NCBI RefSeq assembly: GCF_008364625.2
Contig: NZ_CP126604.1
Span: forward strand, 2,852,001-2,916,000
Length of the DNA: 64,000 nucleotides
From: Enterobacter dykesii
Lineage (GTDB): Bacteria > Pseudomonadota > Gammaproteobacteria > Enterobacterales > Enterobacteriaceae
Reading direction: 5' to 3'
The translations under genes and the position numbers were made by a program. This document shows, piece by piece, positions 21,277 to 29,260 of this stretch (position 1 is its first letter; every line of letters starts with the position of its first letter). The notes beneath the pieces are model-generated. The model had not been told where the DNA came from and did no database searches. It saw nothing but the letters and a program-made list of their open reading frames with translations.

Positions 21277-21352
21277 TCCTCTGTAGTTCAGTCGGTAGAA
21301 CGGCGGACTGTTAATCCGTATGTCACTGGTTCGAGTCCAGTCAGAGGAGCCA
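21277..21352 (+). tRNA. asnT: tRNA-Asn (GTT), first of four
   Basis: A 76-base tRNA with anticodon GTT, encoded CCA and all cloverleaf arms. It is identical in sequence to the three other copies in this window and to E. coli tRNA-Asn as I recall it. Its position after mtfA corresponds to asnT, with the aerobactin locus in between. Its 3' end is the attachment site for the accessory region that follows. Confidence 0.97.
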
Positions 21353-21370
21353 AATTTGAAAAGCCTGCTT
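21337..21370 (+). repeat. attL-like repeat: tRNA-Asn 3' end plus flank
   Basis: The last 16 bases of the tRNA plus 18 bases of flank recur at 26094-26127 with one mismatch. The first 17 bases (CCAGTCAGAGGAGCCAA) are the att core I recall for the Yersinia high-pathogenicity island in asn tRNA genes. The two copies bracket the STAND-nuclease gene. Confidence 0.8.
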
Positions 21371-21394
21371 AAGGAAACTTGAGCGGGCTTTTTT
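21362..21394 (+). terminator. Terminator after the first tRNA-Asn
   Basis: Arms AGCCTGCTTAAG and CTTGAGCGGGCT pair with G-U wobbles around a GAAA loop and run into TTTTT. It is a diverged copy of the hairpin that follows every tRNA-Asn here. Confidence 0.75.
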
Positions 21395-21409
21395 GCTTTT
21401 CTGCGTCTT

Positions 21410-21590
21410 TTAATCACATCATAAGCATCGGTTCACGATTGCATTAGGTATACGTTGTTCAAGGCTTCCGTATCAGTGATTCTGGGCTGCTCACAGCGAA
21501 TAGCGCCCGTTTTATGTTCTTGCATATGGCAAAACCCAGGTATTCACCGCTGGTGATGGGAACAACAAAGAGTAGCAGGGCGAAATAGCT
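21410..21590 (-). pseudogene. Decayed chpB-like toxin gene
   Basis: This stretch aligns with the intact chpB-like toxin gene at 26164-26496. Matching segments include its 3' end (TTAAT), GGTAT-CGTT, ATTCTGGGCTG-TC-CAGCGAATA-CGCCCG and CCGCTGGT-A-GGGAAC, but gaps and frameshifts destroy the frame, and the 5' half fades beyond recognition near 21590. It has the same position relative to the tRNA terminator as the intact copy has to the relic terminator at 26119-26143. It therefore looks like an older copy left on the tRNA side of the insertion. The remaining bases to 21892 contain only a possible -10 (TATAAT at 21750-21755). Confidence 0.7.
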
Positions 21591-21892
21591 AAATAGTGTC
21601 GCAATTAGACAATAGCAGCAGGTGTGGGGTTCTCGAAGCAGATCACCGAAAATAAAAAATCTACGGACAAGACCGCCATAACAGGAAAGGTTTAATATCT
21701 GTTACCCAGCATATCGCGATTGTGAAATGTGATGCATGTCAATAAGTTGTATAATGTGTCCTTCAGTTAATAAAACAGCCCCCAAATAAAGAAAAAATGC
21801 CGTACTATCTCTGATATAAGCAAGAAAATTCAGGCGCAGCTTTCCTTTCTGCTGGAATATTTGGGCTATTCAACACGAAGTATTTTGTAACT

Positions 21893-24800
21893 ATGAATTC
21901 AACCTTCTATCTTGAACGTAATTTTACACACGGTGACAGGACGTACACAGAGACAGAGTTGCTGGCTGCATCAACGCACATTGTTGTGTTAGCAGAACCC
22001 GGCGGCGGGAAAACGGAGCTGATGAAGAGTCTTGCTCAAAAACTGAACACTTCAGTATTAAATGCCAGTGTATTTGCCTACGTGGGAGCGGATAAAGAAA
22101 ATAGCCCGCTGATAATTGACGCCGTTGATGAAGTCGCCAGGATCGATCAATCCGGTATTCATAAACTTCTTGCGCATACCAGAACATCAAAGCCGACTCG
22201 CGTAATCATGTCGAGTAGGTCAAGCGAATGGGGACAGGCGTCTACAGGTATTTTTGAAAAATTTCTTGGTTTCCCCCCGATGGTTGTGAGGCTGAGAGAG
22301 TTCGATCAAGACGAACAACACGCCATCTTTAAGCACCATGCGCCAGAAGAAGACTTCTTTGCATTCCAGACCGAAGTAACACGGTTTAGTTTAGATATGT
22401 TGTTACCAAACCCTCAGTTTCTGAAAATGTTCATCGATGCCTATTTAGAAAGTGGCAGGCAATTTGCTGACAAACGTTCAATCTTTGCTTTAGCGGTAGA
22501 ACGACTGGCTAAGGAAATCAACCCAGATATTCCGAAAGCCTCTGTATCTCTTTCAATTGCGCAGAAGATTTCATTTTCTGCCGAGGTTTATACCAAACTT
22601 CTGTTGTCTGGCGCAGAAGGAGTCTGTACCACCGATGTGACTGCAAACCGGATGTATCCCATGCTGCCAGCGTTGTTTAGTGGCAGTACTGCTTGTTACG
22701 ACATATTGTCCACTCAGCTTTTCAAACCTGGGGATAATGAAGACCAGCACCGTCCGGTCCACAAGATCGTCGCTGAATACTGCGCAGCGGATTATTTGAT
22801 TAAACGAATAGCCGACCCTGTAGATGTTCTCACTTTAACAAAGTGCTTGCCTGTTATTGCACCGAATGGTATTGCCAGAGATGAGTTGAGAGGTCTGCTC
22901 GGGTGGATGGCGGCACTAGGCAACAGGTCGGTACAGGAATCCATTATTGATCTTGACGCCTATGCGGTGCTCGCAAACGGCGATCCATCGCAGCTTGAAC
23001 GCTCGTCAAAACGACAACTTCTTCATCGACTCAAAGAGATTGAAGCCGCTGACCCTTACTTTCGTCGTAGCGATTTCTGGCGCCGGTTCAGCGCGGCTGG
23101 TTTTTTCACGCAAGATGTTGTTGAAGAAATAAAGCCTCTATTAACGATGGGTAATGATGGTCATTTACGTAATTTAATTTTAGAGCTTCTAGCAGGCTCT
23201 CCGGTAAACAATCAGTTGGTGCCTGAATTGAGCCAGCTTACGTTAAACACAAACGAGTCTGAACATATTCGTACATTAGCAAGCAGATGCTTACTCAATG
23301 TCAAAGAATACGATTTCATTGGCGCTTTAGCAGTATTGATTTTCGAAGCCAGTCATATTTCACTCAATATTGCTGCCAATATAATCAAAGTCACAGGGCC
23401 AGAAAAATTTAATCACACATATCTCTCTGGATTCTTCCGTGTCTGTGCGAACCTCTATCCCGATCACAAAGCACACTTTGAAAGAGTGGTAGGCACTCGT
23501 TATTTTATTAAGAAGCTAATCTCCTGTTTTTCACAGCATACACTTGAACTTCTTCTGGACGAATTAACCCATAACCTTCATTGCCATTGTGGGAAAAAAT
23601 CCTATGAGTGTGATTGTCGCAATGGAATAAGCAAGATCGTAGGTTCAATGGTCGATCGCTATTTTGAACTAACTCAAGCTCCGTTTGACCCGGTGAGGAT
23701 CTGGCAATGGATAGGTAATCTCAATTTTCATCGTCAATGCCAACCCGATCAAAGCAAATCGGTACAGGTACTTCGGGAAAATGAAACGCTTCGTCAGGGG
23801 ATCATTACCTATGTATTTGGGCCTTTAACGGATCGTAACGCGATATTTAACATAAGAGTATGGAAATTCGACGGAAACCTACATTCACATTCAGGCCTTC
23901 ATTTATGTAGGAATGACTATAAATTCATCCTCAATCTGGCGTTTAAAACAGATAACGTTGACCTGTGGGCGAGCTTCCTTGTCAACCATCAACGTTACAA
24001 AAACAAGGAAGACCAAGGTTCTGATGATTTGCGGACGCAAATGCGTCAGCACTCCCTTTCCAAACCCGCATTTATGCGCGAATGGGCCCGATACAACAAT
24101 GCAATGAAATTATCCGAGCAGGAGAACCAGTTATGGAAATTCAGACATAGCCGAAGCAGGAAACGTCATGACAAAAAACAACGAGAGATTCATGCTAAAA
24201 ACATAAAATTTGTTAATGAAAACAGAGATATTGTTGAGCGCGGTCGTCACTGGCAATGTCTGTTGCGTTTTGCAGAACTCGTGCTCATGCATCCGGAAAG
24301 GATTGAATTAGAATTTGGTGACGAGAAACTGGTTCGGAATGCTTTAAGAAATTGCCTGGATTTTATTACTCCTGAGGTTCCCACACTTCGTGAGCTGGCG
24401 GCCCTGAAATGCGAATCTAAATACAACCATTCAGAGACGATCTTATATGCAGCTTGTCTGGAGATTCTACGTGCAGAAGGTAATCTTGAATGCGTCAATA
24501 TCGGGTTGCTTACAGCGTTAAGAACTAACATTCACATGGGATATGACTCGGTTACGATGGAAGAACGTGATGCGCTACAAACTGAAATAGACCGCCTCAT
24601 TTTTCCTGATAATGAAAGTGCTGAAAAATATCTCCGACAGTATGTTGAACCCCAACTCGCTCAACCATGCCCTCACCCTGAAATTTGGATGTTAAGTGGA
24701 GAAGAGGTCTTCAATAATTCACGGGCCAAACTTTCCATTGAGTGGCTTCATCGTTTTACTGATTTATCCCTTGACTCAGTAGATACTCTTTTTGAAATTG

Positions 24801-25927
24801 CTGCTCAATACGGCGATCGTGAAGTCTTAAAAGAGATTATTGCAGAGCGATGCTCAGAGATGGTTTCAGAACAGCCCAATTCAACAAAAAATGAGGATAT
24901 TGAACGGAAGAAAATATTCTGGATGGTACGTGAGTTCTACTTTATGGAGAATATTACGGATAATTATTGGGCATGGCTAAAATCTGACAAAAATAATTTA
25001 CTGCATTTTTATGAACGTTCCGGGCGTATGAGTCGAAGTGAGCACCGAGCCTGGCCGGAACTTACCTCAATGAAGGTTGAAGCCATTTTAGACGCTTTTA
25101 TTGAACACTGGCCGCATGTTGATCTACCTAATAGCTGGGGTAGTGATAGTCCTAAAGAAGAGAAAGCCTACCGCTTTTTAACTGATTTGATTTGGTCAAT
25201 TAACTCGGACAAACCCGATATTGCAATACCGGTGCTGAACCGTCTTCTTAATGATCCACGAATCACCAATCTACATAAGGAATTGCAAAGCATAAACGCC
25301 GATCAGATCAGAAAAAAAGCGCTCAGGGATTTTGAACCACCGACGCCGAACGAGATAGTCCAACGCCTGGATTGTGACTCAGTAGTTACTGTTGAAGGCC
25401 TGCGTCAGTTAGTGATTCAGGAGCTTAATGATTTCCAGAAAGCAATTGATGGGGGGGAGTTTAACTCCGTAGATCGCTTCTATGAGAAAAATGACCGCCT
25501 TGATGAGGTAAAATCCACAGAGATTATTGCAGAACGTCTGAATTTAAGACTTCAGCCTCAGGGCATCACTATAACTCCAGAGCATCAGCTGAAAGGGAAA
25601 AACAGGAGTGATTTCACAGCATCTAAATTAATAGGCGGAAGAAGACGGTTGCTGGTTACGGAAGTCAAAGGTCAGTGGCACAGAGAGTTATATTCTGCCG
25701 CTTCAGCTCAACTCTATGACCGTTATTCCATTCACCCTGATGCAGAACAGCAAGGTATCTTTCTTGTTATATGGTTTGGAGAAAGCGAAACCGTTGCTGG
25801 CCGCAAAGCCCACGGAATAAAAACCGCTCAGGAGCTTAAAATTAGTATTGAAGCAGTATTACAGTCCGATCTCCGTGGATTAATTGATGTTTTCGTTTTA
25901 GATGTTGCACGGCGCAGTAAACACTAA
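21893..25927 (+). CDS. STAND/NACHT-like NTPase with C-terminal PD-(D/E)XK nuclease (putative single-gene defence protein)
   Basis: A 1344-residue protein I do not recognise as a named family. The N-terminus goes straight into a P-loop NTPase: Walker A AEPGGGKT at 34-41, a Walker B strand LIIDAVDE at 73-80 with the NACHT-like D-x-x-D-E, and IMSSRS at 105-110 as a sensor-type arginine. A long, mostly helical middle follows, with a CxC-x6-CxC cluster at 564-575 that may bind zinc. The end carries a restriction-nuclease fold: Asp1240, then Glu1257-Val-Lys1259 (TEVKGQW), and FLVIWFG as a core strand. It is AT-rich, stands alone, has a weak ribosome site, and is bracketed by tRNA-Asn 3'-end repeats. 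An anti-phage sensor that cuts nucleic acid on activation is the most likely role. Avs proteins have the opposite domain order. Confidence 0.8.
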   Translation: MNSTFYLERNFTHGDRTYTETELLAASTHIVVLAEPGGGKTELMKSLAQKLNTSVLNASVFAYVGADKENSPLIIDAVDEVARIDQSGIHKLLAHTRTSKPTRVIMSSRSSEWGQASTGIFEKFLGFPPMVVRLREFDQDEQHAIFKHHAPEEDFFAFQTEVTRFSLDMLLPNPQFLKMFIDAYLESGRQFADKRSIFALAVERLAKEINPDIPKASVSLSIAQKISFSAEVYTKLLLSGAEGVCTTDVTANRMYPMLPALFSGSTACYDILSTQLFKPGDNEDQHRPVHKIVAEYCAADYLIKRIADPVDVLTLTKCLPVIAPNGIARDELRGLLGWMAALGNRSVQESIIDLDAYAVLANGDPSQLERSSKRQLLHRLKEIEAADPYFRRSDFWRRFSAAGFFTQDVVEEIKPLLTMGNDGHLRNLILELLAGSPVNNQLVPELSQLTLNTNESEHIRTLASRCLLNVKEYDFIGALAVLIFEASHISLNIAANIIKVTGPEKFNHTYLSGFFRVCANLYPDHKAHFERVVGTRYFIKKLISCFSQHTLELLLDELTHNLHCHCGKKSYECDCRNGISKIVGSMVDRYFELTQAPFDPVRIWQWIGNLNFHRQCQPDQSKSVQVLRENETLRQGIITYVFGPLTDRNAIFNIRVWKFDGNLHSHSGLHLCRNDYKFILNLAFKTDNVDLWASFLVNHQRYKNKEDQGSDDLRTQMRQHSLSKPAFMREWARYNNAMKLSEQENQLWKFRHSRSRKRHDKKQREIHAKNIKFVNENRDIVERGRHWQCLLRFAELVLMHPERIELEFGDEKLVRNALRNCLDFITPEVPTLRELAALKCESKYNHSETILYAACLEILRAEGNLECVNIGLLTALRTNIHMGYDSVTMEERDALQTEIDRLIFPDNESAEKYLRQYVEPQLAQPCPHPEIWMLSGEEVFNNSRAKLSIEWLHRFTDLSLDSVDTLFEIAAQYGDREVLKEIIAERCSEMVSEQPNSTKNEDIERKKIFWMVREFYFMENITDNYWAWLKSDKNNLLHFYERSGRMSRSEHRAWPELTSMKVEAILDAFIEHWPHVDLPNSWGSDSPKEEKAYRFLTDLIWSINSDKPDIAIPVLNRLLNDPRITNLHKELQSINADQIRKKALRDFEPPTPNEIVQRLDCDSVVTVEGLRQLVIQELNDFQKAIDGGEFNSVDRFYEKNDRLDEVKSTEIIAERLNLRLQPQGITITPEHQLKGKNRSDFTASKLIGGRRRLLVTEVKGQWHRELYSAASAQLYDRYSIHPDAEQQGIFLVIWFGESETVAGRKAHGIKTAQELKISIEAVLQSDLRGLIDVFVLDVARRSKH

Positions 25928-26093
25928 CATAAGTAATATCGAACATAAATATCCGATATCACTACAGGTGTGAGATCAGGCGTTTACCACCGGCACAAAG
26001 AGGTTATTAAGAAGTAGTGGTAATTCAAGTGGTCTTGACAGGTAGCTGATTACGATTTGGCTTTTTATTAGCTAGTTACTTGCAATGGTAATC

Positions 26094-26127
26094 CCAGCCA
26101 GAGGAGCCAAATTTGAAAAGCCTGCTT
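26094..26127 (+). repeat. attR-like free-standing tRNA-Asn 3' end
   Basis: A 34-base copy of 21337-21370 with a single change (T to C at the fifth base), without the rest of the tRNA. It is followed by a perfect tRNA-type terminator hairpin (26119-26143) that can also serve the STAND-nuclease gene on one strand and the toxin operon on the other. It marks the far edge of the islet. Confidence 0.8.
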
Positions 26128-26163
26128 TTGAAGCAGGCTTTTTGCTTTTCTGCGTCACTGATG

Positions 26164-26496
26164 TTAATTCAGAATCGCATCCAGCCTGGCAAGCACCTCA
26201 TTTACAACGGCGTCAGGTATGCGTTCCAGCCGCATGCCGTTCCGGGCCGCCATATCAATGGTTCTGGGCTGGTCGCAGCGAATAACGCCCGTTGTTTTTG
26301 TCCCCGCCCCTTCCAGTGAAACGGTGAAACCTGCTGTACGTGCAAAGTTTCCGCCGCTGGTAACGGGAACCACCACCGGTAGCCGGGTCAGCTTGTTAAA
26401 CGATGCCTTCGATACGATAAGAACCGGACGTTTTCCACTTTGCTCGTGGCCAGCAATCGGATCCAGTGAAACAAGCCAGATTTCCCCTCTTTCCAT
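26164..26496 (-). CDS. chpB: ChpB/PemK-like endoribonuclease toxin
   Basis: A 110-residue MazF-superfamily toxin (GEIWLVSLDP, SGKRPVLIVSK, PVTSGGNFARTAGF, CDQPRTIDM) expected to cut mRNA at short motifs and halt growth when its antitoxin is lost. The GHEQ and GGNFAR-AGF stretches resemble E. coli ChpB more than MazF. Its ATG abuts the antitoxin stop (TAAATG), so the pair is translationally coupled. A decayed copy lies at 21410-21590. Confidence 0.9.
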   Translation of the reverse strand: MERGEIWLVSLDPIAGHEQSGKRPVLIVSKASFNKLTRLPVVVPVTSGGNFARTAGFTVSLEGAGTKTTGVIRCDQPRTIDMAARNGMRLERIPDAVVNEVLARLDAILN

Positions 26497-26754
26497 TTAC
26501 AGGATCTCCCTGCCCACCGCAGGCGCATCGATCCATTCCCGATCCTCTTCGCTCATTTCAGCGTGCGGATCGCACTGCGCCAGCAGTTCCTCAAGCGAAT
26601 AGTGAGGCCGCTTCTGGGGTTCAATAATCAGGCAGCCATTATTAATAGTCATGCCGACTTCGCTGTCCGTCGACAGCTCCAGCGTTTTCAGTACGGCGGG
26701 AGGAACCGCCAGCATGATGGATCCGCCGACCTTTTTCAGACGAGTTGTATACAT
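26497..26754 (-). CDS. chpS: ChpS/MazE-like antitoxin (AbrB fold)
   Basis: An 85-residue antitoxin with an N-terminal swapped-hairpin DNA-binding domain (TTRLKKVGGSIMLAVPPAVLKTLEL) and a C-terminal toxin-binding tail (YSLEELLAQCDPHAEMSEEDREW) that resembles ChpS. I chose the ATG at 26754, preceded by GGAGGT at ideal spacing, over the longer frame to 26826. It heads the operon and should repress it through the palindrome just upstream. Confidence 0.9.
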   Translation of the reverse strand: MYTTRLKKVGGSIMLAVPPAVLKTLELSTDSEVGMTINNGCLIIEPQKRPHYSLEELLAQCDPHAEMSEEDREWIDAPAVGREIL

Positions 26755-26770
26755 AGCGCACCTCCGAATA

Positions 26771-26786
26771 TTATATTTTAATATAA
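26771..26786. promoter_or_regulatory. Palindrome over the toxin-antitoxin promoter
   Basis: Perfect 7-base arms TTATATT and AATATAA with a TT centre, 17 bases before the antitoxin start. It contains -10-like hexamers on the minus strand. A site like this is where the antitoxin or its complex would bind to autoregulate. The palindrome is seen; the role is inferred. Confidence 0.6.
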
Positions 26787-26895
26787 CATTCATGGCGGGA
26801 GGTGCGCAATTATTCATCAGATTCATGGTGATTTCCTTTTCGTATTTAAGTGTCCATAAAGCCCTTATCCATCGAAGGGCAAAGACCCATAACCC

Positions 26896-27285
26896 TTAGG
26901 GCAGCCTGGCAATCACCTTAATCTCAAACTGGAATCCGTACAGCCACGTCACGCCGATCCCGGTCAACGTCGGGTAAGGCGCTTCCCCCCAATATTCTGG
27001 CAGGATACTCCAGATAGCGTCGAGGTTTGACTCGGGATCGACGACAAAGAGGGTAACGTCAACCACGTCATCGAACGTGCAGCCCGCAGCCGTGAGGACA
27101 GCATTAAGGTTATCGAATGCCAGCCGGATCTGCGCGTTGAGATCCTCTTCAGGCGAACCATCCTCCCGGCTACCAACCTGCCCCGAAACAAACAGGAAGC
27201 CGTTAGATTTGATGGCCGGTGAATACCGGTTGCGCTCGTAGAGCGCCTGCCGACCGAAGGGAAAAACGGCTTCGCGTGTTGTCAT
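26896..27285 (-). CDS. RidA-family (YjgF/YER057c) protein
   Basis: A 129-residue Rid-superfamily protein (SNGFLFVSGQVG, LNAVLTAAGCTFDDVVDVTLFVVD). Members of the RidA subgroup hydrolyse reactive enamines and imines, but many others have no known reaction. The position normally holding the RidA catalytic arginine is not obvious here, so it may be an Rid4-7 type protein rather than a true RidA. The ATG at 27285 has GAGG upstream. It is divergent from a LysR gene 141 bases away, which probably controls it. Confidence 0.85.
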   Translation of the reverse strand: MTTREAVFPFGRQALYERNRYSPAIKSNGFLFVSGQVGSREDGSPEEDLNAQIRLAFDNLNAVLTAAGCTFDDVVDVTLFVVDPESNLDAIWSILPEYWGEAPYPTLTGIGVTWLYGFQFEIKVIARLP

Positions 27286-27426
27286 GTTTGTGCCTCTGTA
27301 ATGGGGCGAAATCTGCCCGCTGAACATAAAGGCACTTTACAGGTGCCAACTCGGGCGGATAAACAAGCGACTTTGTCCATCATTGTTTGTAATATCCAAA
27401 CAATCGATGAAAAGAGAGGACAAAGG

Positions 27427-28347
27427 ATGGATCGTTTCGATGCGATGCGCGCCTTTGCTCGCGTGGTGGAGGCAGGCAGTTTCACCAAGGCTGCCCAAAC
27501 GCTTCACATGAGCAAAACCACGGTGACGCAGCTTATTCAGCAGCTTGAAGCGCGCCTACGCGTCAAGCTGCTCCATCGCACCACCCGCAGGCTCGGCGTC
27601 ACTCCTGATGGCGCGGTCTACTACGAACGCGTCATCCGCCTGCTGGCGGACATGGAAGATGCTGAAAACAGCCTGTCCAGTTCGGCGAAAGCGCCCAGGG
27701 GAAGGCTACGGGTAGATGTGCCCACTCCCCTCGCCCGCCTTGTGCTGGTGCCCGCGCTACCGGCTTTTCACGCGCGCTACCCTGATATCCAGTTCGACAT
27801 GGGGGTGAGTGACCGGGTGGTGGATCTGATCGGCGATAACGTGGATTGCGTCCTGCGAGGCGGTGAAATCAACGATCAGTCCCTGATCGCACGCCATGTT
27901 GGCGATTTGCAAATCGGTGTTTACGTCGCGCCGAGCTATGTGGAACGCCTAGGCGTCCCTGCGCATCCGCGAGAGCTGGAGAACACGGACCATCGCATAG
28001 TTGGATTCTTGTCCTCACGCACCGGTAAGGTTGATCCTCTGGTACTGCGCTGTGAGAGTGAACATTTGGAAATCACGGGCAGCTACGTGCTTGCTGTGGA
28101 TGATGGCAACGCCTACCTCGAAGCCGGGCTCGCGGGATTAGGCGTGATTGCGCTACCCGTTTATATGGCGGCAGCACATCAGGCTTGTGGCTCCTTGATT
28201 CCGCTATTTGAAGACTGGCGTATTGATCCAATGCCCCTGTATCTGGCCTTTCCGCCGAACCGCCACGTTAACGCCAAGCTGCGCGTTTTTATTGATTGGA
28301 TCGTTGAATTGATGCGGCAGCATGTCCCCACTTCTACCCATAAGTAA
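27427..28347 (+). CDS. LysR-family regulator next to the RidA-family gene
   Basis: A 306-residue LysR protein of the DNA-binding CrgA/DsdC-like group (MDRFDAMRAFARVVEAGSF, then TKAAQTLHMSKTTVTQLI for the helix-turn-helix, and the effector domain start GRLRVDVPTPLARL). The ATG at 27427 has AAAGG and GAGAGG upstream and gives the standard family N-terminus; the frame is open further upstream but would be unusual. Divergence from the RidA-family gene suggests it controls that gene in response to a small molecule. Confidence 0.85.
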   Translation: MDRFDAMRAFARVVEAGSFTKAAQTLHMSKTTVTQLIQQLEARLRVKLLHRTTRRLGVTPDGAVYYERVIRLLADMEDAENSLSSSAKAPRGRLRVDVPTPLARLVLVPALPAFHARYPDIQFDMGVSDRVVDLIGDNVDCVLRGGEINDQSLIARHVGDLQIGVYVAPSYVERLGVPAHPRELENTDHRIVGFLSSRTGKVDPLVLRCESEHLEITGSYVLAVDDGNAYLEAGLAGLGVIALPVYMAAAHQACGSLIPLFEDWRIDPMPLYLAFPPNRHVNAKLRVFIDWIVELMRQHVPTSTHK

Positions 28348-28393
28348 CTGCATCTATTCGCTCATCACCGCCGAGTGACGGTCATGCTGGCGG

Positions 28394-28421
28394 TTTTGAA
28401 GCAGGCTTTATGCTTTTCTGC
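28394..28421 (+). repeat. Relic of the tRNA-Asn downstream terminator
   Basis: 28 bases match 26126-26153 (the second half of the tRNA-type hairpin plus its TGCTTTTCTGC tail) with one mismatch. No tRNA or att core remains. Like the 26.1-kb copy it is immediately followed by the 3' end of a leftward toxin-antitoxin operon, so it may be the border of an older insertion. Confidence 0.6.
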
Positions 28422-28422
28422 C

Positions 28423-28725
28423 CTACAGCACAAACTCATAGTGCGAGCCATCCGGCAGCTCCACATCAAGCCGCAGCTTTCCGCCCGCAGCCTCAACGTA
28501 GCGCTTGAGAGAAGAGAGTTTCAAATCGCGCCCGGGCTTTTCCATTACCGCAACGGTAGGTTGCCTGATACCCAACGCCTGCGCCATTTCTACCTGCGTT
28601 TTTTGTACTTTCTCGCGTAACTCAGCAAGATGAATGTTGAGCAAAATATCCGTTGCTATCGCCTGAGCGCTGGCGACAACCTCCGGCTTTTCATCCGCTA
28701 TAAGCTGCTCAAGGGTTCTTCCCAT
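28423..28725 (-). CDS. HigA-like XRE antitoxin
   Basis: A 100-residue helix-turn-helix protein (REKVQKTQVEMAQALGIRQPTVAVMEKPGRDLKLSSLKRYVEAAGG) of the type paired with Gp49/HigB-like toxins. The order is toxin first, antitoxin second, with four bases between them, as in higBA operons. It should neutralise the toxin and repress the operon. Confidence 0.85.
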   Translation of the reverse strand: MGRTLEQLIADEKPEVVASAQAIATDILLNIHLAELREKVQKTQVEMAQALGIRQPTVAVMEKPGRDLKLSSLKRYVEAAGGKLRLDVELPDGSHYEFVL

Positions 28726-28729
28726 CGCG

Positions 28730-29095
28730 CTATTCCCTCTCTTTTAATGTATTCAGCCAGTGAGTGAATTCCCGGTCAGCAACGAGAAGCATCTCATCGT
28801 AGAATCGCCTTTCATTGCCGACCTTATTGCCCGCACAAAGCACGATCCCCATTCGGTTTGGATCAAAGGCGAAAAACGCCCGCAAGGGATCGCCCTTACT
28901 CTGAATACGTAGCTCTTTCATGTTGCTGTGACGAGAGCCTTTAAGCGTATCAGCGTAGGGTCTCGATAAACCCGGGCCCTTCTCTCGCAAAACCAGCAGC
29001 GCTGCAAGTACGCTGGCGCGTTCGGTATCGTCAAGCGAAGTGAACCAGCGATCAAACCTGTCCGTCGTGTTAATTGCCCACACAAGACCTCCCAT
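28730..29095 (-). CDS. HigB/RelE-superfamily toxin (Gp49-like)
   Basis: A protein of up to 121 residues of the phage-derived Gp49/HigB group (TTDRFDRWFTSLDDTERASVLAALLVLREKGPGLSRPYADTLKGSRHSNMKELRIQ in outline, then RAFFAFDPNR and GNKVGNERRFYD), predicted to cleave mRNA on the ribosome. The ATG at 29095 is inside a GGGAGGT that could instead serve a GTG at 29083. The GTG would give the N-terminus WAINTTDRFD seen in relatives. Confidence 0.85.
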   Translation of the reverse strand: MGGLVWAINTTDRFDRWFTSLDDTERASVLAALLVLREKGPGLSRPYADTLKGSRHSNMKELRIQSKGDPLRAFFAFDPNRMGIVLCAGNKVGNERRFYDEMLLVADREFTHWLNTLKERE

Positions 29096-29260
29096 TCAAT
29101 ATAGATCAAAAGCTATATACATGCAAAGCTATAGCGATGATTATGCAGAGATGGAAAAGCGGAATCTTGTGGGGTTACGGAAATACTGAATGCGTGCCGG
29201 AGTAATTCGATGTATCCCTTATCTGAAATTCATTTTGTTACGAGCAGCATCGAAAAAAGT

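Noticed and set aside
21728..21743. CRP-like site (TGTGA-N6-TCAAT) before the STAND-nuclease gene
   Set aside because: Only one half-site is good and the distance to the candidate -10 does not fit a known class.
26085..26319. Short plus-strand frames over the 26.1-kb repeat
   Set aside because: They are antisense to the chpB-like toxin and cross the terminator hairpin; no ribosome site or homology.
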